NCBI GenBank assembly: GCA_039105265.1
Contig: JAPFFF010000009.1
Location: 1,240,001-1,304,000, forward strand
DNA length: 64,000 bases
Direction of reading: 5' to 3'
DNA from: Tritrichomonas musculus
Lineage: Eukaryota > Parabasalia > Tritrichomonadida > Tritrichomonadidae
Below the pieces are notes generated by a model, which did no database searches, was not told the DNA's origin, and saw nothing but the letters and a program-made list of their open reading frames with translations. Numbering within the stretch: the first letter of the stretch is position 1; every line of letters begins with the position of its first letter. The position numbers were made by a program, and so were the translations under genes. This document shows positions 1 to 10,316 of this stretch, one piece after another.

Positions 1-1
1 T

Positions 2-1231
2 GCTATTGATTTATGCAACCACTTCAGGGAATCATTAAAACCTGCATTTAGGCTATTAGCTGATAAAATAAATGAGGTTAATGAGGAAGTAGAAAATAAT
101 AAATATGTTGATAAGAATGATTTAGAAAGAGATGATACTATTGATATAGTAGGTAGTATTGTTAATAAGGAAGTACACCTTGAAGCTGAAGATGTTATTA
201 CAGATGGTACTATTAAGGCAAGGCTAATGGTTATGAAGGTTAGTGAGTTTAATGACATCGACTATGAGGAGTGTATAATAACTATTACTATTGCAGGTGG
301 TACTATAAGTCAATATGAGGGCAGTGATTACTTCCCAACATGCACCTTAAATGGCAAGACAATAGTTATAGCCAACCCACAGCAAGTAAGAGTTACTGGT
401 ATAGCCATTAAAGAAAATAGTGCTGTTAGGAGAATGTCATTTGAGGTTAAGGATATAGCATATACATGTGATATAGATGCACTTAACAACAAGGTAGACT
501 CACTTGAAAAGATATCCCACGACAATAATGAATCAATAGCTACTATTATGAATGAACACCCCACAGTTGATGAGGTTAATGATGTACTAAAGGAGTATGC
601 ATTAAAGAAAGATATACCAGAACCTGTTGATATGAGTGGGTATGCATTAAAGAGTGAGCATGAGGAAGTAAAAACAAAAAAAGATAATACATCTAATTCA
701 TTAAATACTTATATTAAAGCTCAACAAGATTTAGCTATTCTAGTAGGTGAACATGTTGCTAGTATCGTAACAATAAATAGCAAAATATCAAATTTAGAGA
801 GAGAGAATGCTACATTAAAGGATAATATAGCAGCAATGGAAGCTAGAATTTATGCGCTTGAACCACATGGACCAACTTTACCTGATTTTTATCAAGGGTT
901 TAATAATCATGAAGTTGGTGAAAATGATTATTGCGAAATAAGTGATAGGGGAGGAGTCATGTATTTCGATATATGTTTTGAAATGCATAATGATGACAGT
1001 GAATATGTATTTGCATTAAATGACGATAAAGATGTCAAACACTACATTAGATTAAAGATAAACTTTGAGACTGAGGAATGTGTTTCTTATCTTGATGAAC
1101 TAAATGGAAATACAGAACCTTTAACTCAAAATTCTAGCGGTTATTATAAAATACCAGACGAATTACAGGACTCATTTAATTCATCAATGTATCATCGTGA
1201 ACCATATCTTGAAGTTTTTTCAAAACCATGA
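2..1231 (+). CDS. Fibre-like coiled-coil protein of a virus-like element, C-terminal part
   Basis: The frame is open from base 2, so the gene starts outside the window; about 409 codons are visible. The first ~200 residues align by eye with the middle of the long protein at 20378-22759, sharing motifs such as EVHLEAED, ITDG.IKAR and FPTVDEVNEAL-like stretches. A coiled coil follows, with heptad-like tracts and a YALKSE-type segment of the kind common in phage and large-virus fibres. The last ~110 residues are acidic and beta-rich-looking and do not match the other copy, as expected for a variable tip. The stop is at 1229-1231. The structural role is inferred; no database match was possible. 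Confidence 0.5.
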   Translation, partial: AIDLCNHFRESLKPAFRLLADKINEVNEEVENNKYVDKNDLERDDTIDIVGSIVNKEVHLEAEDVITDGTIKARLMVMKVSEFNDIDYEECIITITIAGGTISQYEGSDYFPTCTLNGKTIVIANPQQVRVTGIAIKENSAVRRMSFEVKDIAYTCDIDALNNKVDSLEKISHDNNESIATIMNEHPTVDEVNDVLKEYALKKDIPEPVDMSGYALKSEHEEVKTKKDNTSNSLNTYIKAQQDLAILVGEHVASIVTINSKISNLERENATLKDNIAAMEARIYALEPHGPTLPDFYQGFNNHEVGENDYCEISDRGGVMYFDICFEMHNDDSEYVFALNDDKDVKHYIRLKINFETEECVSYLDELNGNTEPLTQNSSGYYKIPDELQDSFNSSMYHREPYLEVFSKP

Positions 1232-1260
1232 GTAGGGATATGTACGAGATTCTCGGGGCA

Positions 1261-1327
1261 GGTACCTGTGCCATTTCATAGATGGGCGGTAGTGGGGTGG
1301 GGTACCTGTGCCGTTTCATAGATGGTT
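1261..1327 (+). repeat. Two direct repeats, 40-bp period, near the element terminus
   Basis: GGTACCTGTGCC followed by TTTCATAGATGG occurs twice, starting at 1261 and 1301. These sit between the end of the fibre-like gene and the element tip, so they are probably part of its terminal region. A T-rich run (about 1374-1413) and a GC-rich island (1420-1465) follow. Confidence 0.7.
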
Positions 1328-1475
1328 GGCATTGAGGTGGGTGGGTGAGATAACAAGAAAAGAAGAAGAAGAAATTTTTTTTTTTTTTTATTTTTTATTT
1401 TTATTTTTTTTTTAACTAGTTCGTGTTGACGCGTGGGGAGCCAGCCCCAGCGGAAACCGACTAGTATATACTACT

Positions 1476-2617
1476 AATCTCATAAAATGCATAATGAGAA
1501 AAAAATGTTTTTTTAAGAAAAAATCAATTTAAAGATTAATGAGTCGACAAAAGTTTTTAGTTTTTTTATATGTTCTTCATTTTTTTATTTATTAGAAAAT
1601 AAAATAAAAAAAAGGCCATGTTTTTCGAGTGGATTTGGAGATCTTATATGATGTTATCAATTTTTTGTATAGTTCATATCATTGATGATATGAAAATTTT
1701 AATTAACCAATACAGATGAAAACTTTTTGACCAAAAAGGTTAATTTATTTTTTTAAAGTAATCCTTCCAAAGACACAAATAACTAAATAAGAGTAGTTTA
1801 CAAAACAATTTTTAGGTATATCCCAACGCAACGTGGAAAAGCAAAACATGCAAAGATAATTATTTTAGAATGTCTTTTCTTAAAGCTCAAACAAATTCAA
1901 AAAACTCACTAAATAAGATTGTTTTACAAAATAATTCTTTTATTAATTCCAGTACGTTTTATTTTTCTTATAAACAAATGAATTATCGATGGTTTTTTAA
2001 TCTTCCAACTATGTGCTGGAATTTGTACGATAATTATTTTGTAAATCGCTTTTATTTAGTAAATTTGGCGAATTTGCTTGAGTTTTGGGAAAAAATATTA
2101 AAAATGAATAATCTTTGCTTGGTTTGCTTATCCATGATGCTTTATAATCAACAATAAAAACGGAAAAAGTGATTTGAACGAATTGGGAATAGAATTTTTA
2201 ATATCAATATGAAGAAAATTAGAAAACAATTTCCTGCATAAACTCATAATTTTCAAAATTTTGAAATTCTCCTTTTAGGTAAAAAAAAATTCGCCTTTTA
2301 GGTTAAAATAATTCATATCATTTGTGATATGAATATAAAAAATGAAAAATTTCGAGTTCTTCCTCATGAAATATAAATTACATATATAATTATATTTAAA
2401 AATAATATAATTAAAAAAATAAAAAAAAATTGTTTTTTGAATTAAGATAACCAGATTAGGATTCAATTTTTTACAAAAAAATAATTTATTTATATCTTAA
2501 ATTCCTCTCAAAAAATATGTCTTTTTTATATTATATTTATCATTAATACTATCATTAAAAAATTATATTTTGAAAGAAAAATGATCTGTCGAGTGGATAG
2601 AAGTTTCCATACCTTTC
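1476..2617 (+). repeat. Dispersed 1.1-kb repeat R, copy 1 (truncated)
   Basis: This stretch matches the reverse complement of roughly 59512-60657 along nearly its whole length. Its right tip reads inward as AAAGGTATGGAAA, and the second copy has the same tip. The left part is missing where the virus-like element joins at 1475/1476. Open frames inside (for example 1870-2157) are not kept between the copies, so it is not a gene. AAAGG tips recur on the hAT-like elements at 8789 and 52449, so R is probably a non-coding hAT-like element, though no target duplication is clear. Confidence 0.75.
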
Positions 2618-2691
2618 ATTGAAATTAAATTTTCAAATTTTTTTTTTAATTATTTCAATTAAACCGCCAAAAACAAAATTTTATTCAATTA

Positions 2692-3717
2692 ATGGAACAA
2701 TCTTTATTTTCGGATCCATTAATACTCGAAAAAATAAAAGAAGCATTCGTTCAACATGAATATTCATTTATTTCACAGATTGGGAAAGGTGGATTTTCAG
2801 TCGTTTTTTTAGCTCAATCAATGAAATACCGTCAGAATTTTGTTATAAAAGTTGTAAATAATAAAAACCAAGATGAAACTGAATCTGAAATTAAAGCACT
2901 AATTAAATTGGATCATCCCAACATAATTTCAATTTTTGAATATTTTACTGACGATAAATTTATATATATTGTTCTTGAATATTGTCCTGGTGGTACTTTG
3001 GAAAAATATATAAAGCAAAATGGCCCACTACCAAAAACATTATTATATCAAGTTTGCTCTCATCTTCTTTCAGCTTTAAATCTTTGCCATTCTTTACATA
3101 TTGCTCATCGAGACATAAAACCGGCGAATATTTTAATAGATCAGTATGGGAGACCAAAACTTGCAGATTTTGGTTTAAGCTCTGAATTTTTTAATGGAGA
3201 AAATACTACTAATTTTGGTGGTTCAAGGCTCTACATGGCACCAGAGATTATACAGAAAAAGGCATATGATGCTTTTAAAGCAGATATTTGGGCTCTTGGG
3301 GTATCTTTTTATCAAATGGCTTCTGGCTCTACTCCGTGGCCAACAGAAAATTTAAATGAAATAGAATTTGCTATTAGTATGGGTATGGTATCATTTTCAA
3401 ATGTTAGAATGGATTATGATTTTGTTAAAATTGTTAAAAGCATGATTGAAGTTAATGTTAACAAAAGGGCTACTTTATCATATCTCCTTGAAAGAAAAAT
3501 TATAGTCGATAATATGAATTCTCATATTTCATTGGTATCAAAGGATGCGATCGCACCTTTTAGTATGCCTTCTAAGAAGATTGCTCGTCCAGTAATTCGT
3601 GATCGAAGAGCTAGTTTAGTTGAAATTAGAAAAGCCAGCTCTAATTTTACATTGAACTTTAGAAGACCATCAATGCACAAATCTATTTATTTTGTTCCTA
3701 CTTTTTCACCAGAATAA
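2692..3717 (+). CDS. Serine/threonine protein kinase
   Basis: A 341-residue protein, mostly one eukaryotic kinase domain (about residues 24-262). The glycine loop is IGKGGFSVVF, the ATP lysine lies in FVIKVV (about residue 53), the catalytic loop is HRDIKPAN (about 138-145), the metal loop is DFG (about 158), and APE follows in MAPEII. All catalytic residues are present, so it should be active. The look is CAMK/NEK-like, but I cannot place the subfamily. The C-terminal ~75 residues are basic and serine-rich, possibly a regulatory tail. The ATG sits just after a TTCAATTA stretch that could serve as an initiator element. Its upstream flank is repeat R, whose tip ends about 75 bases before the start codon. 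Confidence 0.9.
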   Translation: MEQSLFSDPLILEKIKEAFVQHEYSFISQIGKGGFSVVFLAQSMKYRQNFVIKVVNNKNQDETESEIKALIKLDHPNIISIFEYFTDDKFIYIVLEYCPGGTLEKYIKQNGPLPKTLLYQVCSHLLSALNLCHSLHIAHRDIKPANILIDQYGRPKLADFGLSSEFFNGENTTNFGGSRLYMAPEIIQKKAYDAFKADIWALGVSFYQMASGSTPWPTENLNEIEFAISMGMVSFSNVRMDYDFVKIVKSMIEVNVNKRATLSYLLERKIIVDNMNSHISLVSKDAIAPFSMPSKKIARPVIRDRRASLVEIRKASSNFTLNFRRPSMHKSIYFVPTFSPE

Positions 3718-4042
3718 CTGGATTCGACAGGGGAAAAAAATATAGAATGCTAAGTATTTTTATATATGATTCTCATATTATTATTATTATTTTTATTATT
3801 ATTATATATTTTATTAGTAAATATAATTTAATAGAACTAAAAGATTTTCCATTTTTCAAAGCCTTGCTAAACATAGTCTATATACTATAATATTTTTGTT
3901 CATTTCTGTATACGAAAAAATAGATTATAATATTATTGTTTTTTTTTTTTGTAGGGAAAACAGTTTGAAAATCATTTACACTGATTTTATTCATATATTT
4001 TGGTAAAATATAATATTTTAAAACACGATAATTTCTTTAAGT
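3718..4042. other. Intergenic, between convergent genes
   Basis: AT-rich 3' flanks of the kinase and pyrophosphatase genes, with ATT microsatellite tracts around 3780-3810. No gene or element end was recognised. Confidence 0.6.
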
Positions 4043-4660
4043 CTATTTGGTTCCATAAATCTTTTTATATCTTTGAACATCTTCCTCGATAATTCTTCGT
4101 GCTGCATGACAATCTTGAGGTCTTCTGGCTTTTACTTCTTTCCCTTCTAATTTTTTATAGTCAAGGAAAAACTGTGTTATAATTAACATTTTAAATGGAG
4201 GCAATTCGGATATATCATGATAGATATTATATTCGGGATCATTAACGGCAACAGCAATAATTTTATCATCAGCTTGCCCTTGCTCTAATAATGGCATAAC
4301 GCCGATTGGCCTAGCTTTTATTAATGTAAGAGGTGGTATTGATAGTTGGCATAAAACAAGTATATCGAGAGGATCTCCATCTTCAGCAAGCGTTTTTGGA
4401 ATCAAGCCATAATTTGCTGGATAAACAACGGATGAGTGCAGAATTCGATCAACTTTTAATAGACCAGTCGGCTTATGTAATTCAGTTTTAACGCGTGAAA
4501 GTGCTGGAATTTCGATAACAACATGAATTGAGTCTGGATATTCAGGACCAAGATTGACATTGTGCCATGGATGATGTATAATTAATGATTGTTTCGGAAG
4601 TTTTGGCTGTTGATTTTGTTGTGGAACTTCTTCTTCATCATCTTGTATTTCAACTGACAT
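4043..4660 (-). CDS. ppa: Soluble inorganic pyrophosphatase (family I)
   Basis: A 205-residue protein that hydrolyses pyrophosphate to orthophosphate and so pulls biosynthetic reactions forward. The family signature DGDPLDILVL (D94, D96, D99) binds the metal ions. The upstream block IEIPALSRVKTE and VVYPANYGLIP match the active-site strands of bacterial-type enzymes. The distal block KARRPQD.H.A lies near the end, at about residues 177-186. The N-terminal ~25 residues are acidic and glutamine-rich and look like a short extension. Length fits the compact 170-220 residue family I class. The start ATG is clear. A virus-like terminal repeat begins only 66 bases upstream, so this gene's promoter is confined to or overlaps element DNA. 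Confidence 0.95.
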   Translation of the reverse strand: MSVEIQDDEEEVPQQNQQPKLPKQSLIIHHPWHNVNLGPEYPDSIHVVIEIPALSRVKTELHKPTGLLKVDRILHSSVVYPANYGLIPKTLAEDGDPLDILVLCQLSIPPLTLIKARPIGVMPLLEQGQADDKIIAVAVNDPEYNIYHDISELPPFKMLIITQFFLDYKKLEGKEVKARRPQDCHAARRIIEEDVQRYKKIYGTK

Positions 4661-4726
4661 GATTTTAATTTTTTAAGATTCAACGGTTTGATAATTGTCA
4701 AAAAATTGAATCAATTTATATTGTTT

Positions 4727-4970
4727 AGAGTAATATTTTCTGGCAAGGCTTGCTAGTTACCTAACCAGCAAGGTGCCCACTTTTTGATAACAAATACACT
4801 TCATCCACTTTTTGAGAAAAACTATTTTCAAAAGAGACTCGTCAGCTTTTTCAATCATCAACCGTTTTTATTTTTGAATAGAACGGTAACTATTTTCAAT
4901 GACTTTAGCGCCATTTTAAATATTAAGGCAGTAAAGAAGCATTTCTATGATCTTACTATAGTTATATTCA
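4727..4970 (+). repeat. 244-bp terminal repeat of a virus-like element
   Basis: It matches the reverse complement of 61806-62048, with about a dozen differences by eye. Both copies start with AG (AGAGTAATATTTT), which fits a Polinton-type tip. Similarity stops sharply at 4970. It includes the phrase AAAAAGTGG-like CACTTTTTGA seen in many termini here. Confidence 0.8.
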
Positions 4971-4974
4971 GATA

Positions 4975-5322
4975 CTATAATACATTACCAAGCCAATCCA
5001 TTGTTAATAGATTTCGCATATGGATCTTGAATACATTAACTTTTGTTGTTGATTCCAATAATTTACTCTTAAGTGTTGATGGTATAGTTATCTTCATTAT
5101 AATGACTGGATCTAGGACAGAATCTGTTGAAGTTGGTTCATATACATTAATATCTCCATGTTTTACATAATATTTGGGATAACCTTCTACTTCATTAAAT
5201 AAATGTCCGGTTTGAACATAACCATCTAAATCACTTAGAGTTAATAATTCACTTGCTTTTCTAGTTATGTCTCCTACTTTGAATTGTATGTCACCTATGA
5301 AACTAGTTGTAGTATCATTCAT
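4975..5322 (-). CDS. Small virus-like element protein, unknown
   Basis: A 115-residue frame directly inside the terminal repeat and 19 bases downstream of the long gene on the same strand. It starts MNDTTTSFIGD and contains VGDITRKASELL and YYVKHGDINVYEP. The composition is mixed and soluble, with no membrane segment and no recognised domain. The start ATG (5320-5322) is the only good one. It is probably the last gene of the element's minus-strand transcription unit. The function is unknown. Confidence 0.4.
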   Translation of the reverse strand: MNDTTTSFIGDIQFKVGDITRKASELLTLSDLDGYVQTGHLFNEVEGYPKYYVKHGDINVYEPTSTDSVLDPVIIMKITIPSTLKSKLLESTTKVNVFKIHMRNLLTMDWLGNVL

Positions 5323-5341
5323 TTTGATCCAAAAAAATTAA

Positions 5342-7363
5342 CTACATCATTTGCTCTATATTGGCACATTTCTTTTCTAGTGCTGCGATTCTACTTTCTA
5401 ATGATGTCTTGCTTTCTAATTCTTTTATCTTTTCACATAAAAACGCAATTGTACCTTTTAATGAATCACGATATGTCTTAGCGATATTAAGACAAACATC
5501 AAATGAAACCATCATCTTATCAGCATTCTCCATTGTTATTTCAAATTCAGGTTCATCATCAGTTTCATCATGATAAGCCCATTCAAGAATCTTTTCTAAT
5601 ACATCTTCATCTTCATTTTCAACAGCCAAAGTTTCTAGGTTATTGTTACGACGGAACCAACTTGGAATATTAAATAATCCTATTCTATTTGCTACATATG
5701 CTTCTGCTGCTACACCTGCTATAGCTGCTGCGTCACCAGGATGATGTCTAATAAATTGCCACTGACCATGTAAGAACCTTCTAGCAATATAACCTACTGC
5801 TCCCATAATAACTTGTGTTGTTGCACTTATAACGCCATCTTGTTGGTACATTTCTATTACTCCATTTACAATATTAATAATATGTAATCTTCTTCTATCT
5901 ATTACAGCAACTACATTTCCATTATATAGTACTTGTGTTATTTCTTCTCCAGTTGTTTCATCTGTTGTATCATTAAAAGCTAAAAGATTACCATGAGAGT
6001 AAATATTATCCATTAATTCTCCTCTTTGTTCATCACTCATTTGTTCTATCATTCTTGCTGTTATTGCTGGTGTTGTTCCTGGTACTGTCCAATTATCTGT
6101 TGTTGCAACAAGGTCATAATGTTGATATCTTACTCCATTTGCATTTACAGTAATTTGTGAATTTATTCCAACAAATCGTACTTGACCTCCACTAATATTT
6201 GCTGTAGTTGGTGCTGAATAATCAATAGTAGCAACAATATGGTCAATAATCTCTCCTCTACGATCAATAATATTAATCCAAGCTTCCATTGTTTGTTCAT
6301 TCAAGTAAGGTTCTAATCCAATATCTCCATTTTGTACAAATAGTAAATTTAATCTATCTTGCATAGATAATTGTTCAATATCTCTTGCTGTGTATGTTGT
6401 TCCTTCCCATTCTATTGACCAATTATTATCAGTAGCTCTATGCATTCTATCTGTCATCTCAATATCTGCTGGTCTAATTAAAGTCCTTCGTTGAAATACA
6501 TTATTATGGATAATGAGTTGGTCGTTATAAAACAAATCATACACATTAAAAAACTCTCTTCCATGATATTGGATACGTAAGATATCAGGATGATTAGCAA
6601 CTAAGGTATTTCGTTCTGCTCTCGTCATATCTGCTATGTCTTCTAATGTATACTGAGTTCCTGCTATATCTATAACAGGGACTTGATTTTGTAGTGCAAT
6701 TGAAGTTGATGTCGTATTTGTCATTGTAGTTTGTGGTACAGTTATATCAGTTCGAATCTCATCTGTTTCATCTGTAAGGACTTGTGGTTGAACTTCTCTA
6801 TGAGTTCTCACTAATGATTGCTCAGTAGTTGTGATAGTATTTGTTGTATTATCATTATCATTATCAGTTATTGTAATTGAGGATGAATTAATATTTAATG
6901 TTTCAGTCGTATTCGTATCTGGTCTACTTCTAAAAAAGCGTAAAACATTAGAACCAAATGTAGCAATAGCATTTCCCAATTGAGTTAAAGCATGTGTTGT
7001 AGAAAGAACAACTTGTGTTGCAGAAAAGGTTGATATAGCTCCTGCAATAGGAATTTGTACAGTTGTTGTAGTTGGTAAAAATCTTTGAAATGTCATCTTT
7101 TCAGCCTTTAAATCAACATCAACTAAAAATTTACCTTGAGAACCACCACCTCCATCACCAGGATATCCACCACTTCCACCTCCTCCTCCACTTCCAGGTC
7201 CAGCAGGAAATGGTGTTGTTTGATATGTATTAATATTTACTGAGTTATTGGACATATTTAATGTTGATAGCGCACTTGCAATACAAACCGTTGAAGCTAA
7301 AATATTTAAAATAGTATTTGCAACTGATATACCTTGTTTAATGCTATCAGTGTATTCATTATA
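5342..7363 (-). pseudogene. Long multi-repeat protein of the virus-like element, main part
   Basis: About 670 codons of a long protein whose beginning lies on the other side of the nested transposon (13812-14092). Visible parts in order are: a hydrophobic stretch with small residues; a glycine-rich linker (near 7140-7200) and a Thr/Asn-rich segment; three loose ~105-residue repeats marked by YTLEDIADMTRAERN, YTARDIEQLSMQDR and ITARMIEQMSDEQR; an Ala-rich hydrophobic stretch near AAAIAGVAAEAYVANR; and a C-terminal coiled coil ending at 5342. The architecture suggests a structural or surface protein, but no family was recognised. It is interrupted by the transposon insertion at its upstream edge. 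Confidence 0.5.
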
Positions 7364-8574
7364 CAGGGTGGTAAAAAAGTCCGTTCGTAAGGGTTTTTTA
7401 CAATGTACAGTTAACATTACTATTTCATATTATATACATATATTCTTTGAATTATAAGTAATAATAGTATATTATTTATTATTGAAAATCTTTTTAAATA
7501 ACTTTTAAAAAAATAATTCAAAAAATAGTATACGTTTATATTTTTTGGTATTTTTGAAAATGTATTGAGAAAAATTTAATGTATTTCAAAATGTGATTTT
7601 ATTTCATTTATCAAAATTTTATAATATTAAGTTTAGTTTAAGAAGATAATATTGACATATATTTTGAAAATAATTATTTCGTTTTGAACCATAAAATGAT
7701 GAATAAACTTCAAACCATGCATATATTCATCTATTTTGATTAAAAAGTATTATAAAAAACTTAATATTGGATTTTACTGAATTTTTTTCTATATTTTAAT
7801 ATATATGCATCTATACTATTTGAATATATATATTTATTAAATATTTATTCCAATTATCAGTTTAAATAGAAGTGCGGGAACTATAAAAAGTCTCCAATAT
7901 CTTTTATTTTTTAATATTATATTATTTGCTCTATATAGAATATAAAAAACATAAAATTAAAATTATTTATTCGACAGGTGTAGTTTTATAAACATTTTAG
8001 TTTTTATTTGTAAACTATTGAATATGGAAATAATAAGGATAATATATTTGGATCAAATAGATAACTGTAACTGACTTTTTAACATAAATACAAGTTATTT
8101 TAAATCTAATATCAGTGTATTAAATGTTCTTTATATTATTTTACATTAATTAAGACATAATTATTATCTCGTTGATCAAATAGGAATAAGAAAAAAGAAT
8201 GAAAATGATTATAAATACAGATTATTATATGTAAATATAAAGTTTATTTGGGTAATATATCAAAATAATCAAAAAAAATCTTCAATTATTATTGAGAAAT
8301 ATACTTTCTTTTAGAAAAAAAAGTGATTAACTTATGGAAAATACTTTATTTAAGTAGATTATAATTTTTTTCAATAAATTTTGATGAAAACTTCTTTAAT
8401 GGAAAAATCATATTAAATTTTCTCTTCATATTTATTGAATATACTTGAATAAGTATTTAGGAAGTGTTATATGTCTTTTATTTCTTGAAATTTCGCATAA
8501 ATTACTTTAAAATAAATAAAATAAAGAAACAAAACATAAAAAAAATTGAATTACCTATAAAGTTGATACTTCTT

Positions 8575-8788
8575 AAAAAGTCAATCGAAAATTATCAAAA
8601 AGTGAACCGAAAATTAACAAAAAGTGAACCGAAAATAAACAAAAAATAAATCATAAATTATCAAAAAGTCGATCGAAAGTTTACAAAAAGTGAACCGAAA
8701 ATTATCAAAAAGTGAACCGAAAATTAACAAAAAGTAAACCGAAAATAAACAAAAAATAAACTAAAAGTTATCAAAAAGTCATTCGAAG
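8575..8788 (+). repeat. 22-bp tandem array, ten units, interrupted by element E
   Basis: Each unit begins AAAAAGTGAACCGAAAATTA or a variant. Units also follow a five-unit (110-bp) higher order, marked by the odd AAAAAATAAA units. The array was cut by element E and resumes with a further unit at about 9904-9935. The copies vary within the unit and there are no spacers, so it is not a CRISPR array. Confidence 0.9.
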
Positions 8789-9895
8789 AAAGGTAATTAC
8801 ACTCTTTTTCATTCAATTTTTTTTCAGAGAAAAGTTGATGAATATGAGATTTTTTAATTTTTAATTTAGTGAGTTTCTTTATATACCTAAATATAAGTAA
8901 GAATACCTAAGCTTGAAAGATAATATTAATGAATTGTTGATTTGGAGAAATCACAAAGAATACAGGAATCAATGATGCATCATTATATTAGAGATATCAT
9001 ATTACTAAATATTTCTTATATTATATATTATAATCTATTAATTAACCAAAATTAAGGAATTTATATTTATATTAATAGATATTTATATTTTATTAGTTTT
9101 AAAAGAAAAAAACTCATTTTTCTTAATAATTATATTGTACATCATTTTATTAACAAATAATTAACAATAATATTTAATCAAATATGTAAATTAAAATTTT
9201 ATTTAAATATTTATCTAGGAATTATTAATATATGAAGTAAATACAAATTTATGGTGAAAATAAAAATGGTTATAGGTCAATAATAGTTTATCTATCAAAA
9301 TTGAGAGATTGCACTTGAGAATTCAATTTTGAATAAGAGGAAAATATATATTTAAAATCTTTTTCCAGATGAAAAAAATAATATTTTCCAAAAAAAATCA
9401 AAAATGTTATAATTATATGAACCTTATTTATTTATAAACAGAATAATAATGAGAAATTGGTATTTAATCTTTAAAATCCGAAAGATCTGCTTCAAAATGA
9501 TATTGATTGATATAGTTCATACTGATCAACCTCTTAATTAAGTCTAAAAAATATAATTATGAAGAGATTAAAAATGAAGATTAGATTATCATGAGATAAA
9601 TGAAGAATTTAAAAAAACCTTTTATTATTTCAGAATTAAGATACTTTTATTTTTTTATTTTATTTATTTTAAGTATCTGTTTGCTGAATATTTATTTGGA
9701 TATTTTGATTCTTAAATTTCATTTTTTTCAATATAATGAATTTGTAAACTTCACAAATATAATAAATATAAATATCTTGGAAATTTCTAATTATAATCCT
9801 AAAATATACTTTTAAATATTTATTAAAATTACATATAAAAATATAAAATCGAGGAAAATATAAATTATCATACAAATGGGAGTGTAGTTACCTTT
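8789..9895. mobile_element. hAT-like element E nested in A
   Basis: Inverted ends AAAGGTAATTACACTC and AAAGGTAACTACACTC bound 1107 bp. The exact 8-bp duplication ATTCGAAG is at 8781-8788 and 9896-9903. The interior is very AT-rich and I saw no coding frame in it. The AAAGGT tip is shared with the element at 52449 and with repeat R. Confidence 0.9.
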
Positions 9896-9935
9896 ATTCG
9901 AAGATTATCAAAAAGTGAACCGAAAATTATCAAAA

Positions 9936-10316
9936 ATTTAAAAATAACGTTTTCCCCAGAAAAAAAAATAAGTTTTATAAAAGTTAAAATAGAGCTACGC
10001 CTGTCGAGTGATTTTTTTTTATATTTTAATATAATATAATATATTTATATATATAAATATATAATAATAGTTATCCCCTAGAAATTCAATCTATCCCTCA
10101 AAATAAGCTTAAATAAAACAAATATTTTATAAAATGCAAATATTATTATTTAAAAAAGTTATTTTTCTTTATAACCAATATATAATATATATTATATTAA
10201 ATAAATCATATAAATAAAAAAAATAATATTAATTTATTTATCAGATATCGAGATAACACAACAAATTTCAGTTTTTTTAAATGATCAGTATTTTGATGAA
10301 TAATTAATCTATTTTA
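9936..10316. other. Own DNA of element A, no gene seen
   Basis: AT-rich sequence between element E and element B. It contains a short CCTGTCGAGTG stretch near 9999 that echoes the subterminal part of repeat R. No open frame of note. Confidence 0.5.

Larger units (their letters stand above)
1..1475 (+). mobile_element. Virus-like (Polinton-like?) element, right end
   Basis: This is the right-hand part of an element that begins before the window. It holds the end of a fibre-like gene (2-1231) and then a GC-richer terminus. The last bases read outward-in as AGTAGTATATACTAG, similar to the AGTAGTTAAG tip of the element at 19671-23100. An AG...CT end is usual for Polintons. It appears to have inserted into a copy of the 1.1-kb dispersed repeat, because that repeat resumes mid-sequence at 1476. 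The visible reading frame is uninterrupted. No polymerase, integrase, ATPase or capsid gene is visible, so the family name is an inference. Confidence 0.5.

Noticed and set aside
1420-1465. GC-rich island as a possible tRNA or small RNA
   Set aside because: No cloverleaf and no A or B box could be drawn; it fits better as the element's terminal DNA.
1870-2157. 95-codon open frame in repeat R
   Set aside because: The frame is not kept in the second copy of R at 59512-60953.
4784-5170. Open frame across the 244-bp terminal repeat, also partly open in the copy at 61806-62048
   Set aside because: It begins with a non-ATG codon and most differences between the two copies change the amino acid, so it shows no sign of selection as protein.
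8575-8788. Regular 22-bp repeats as a CRISPR array
   Set aside because: Units are contiguous and vary internally, with no unique spacers; the context is a eukaryotic transposon.
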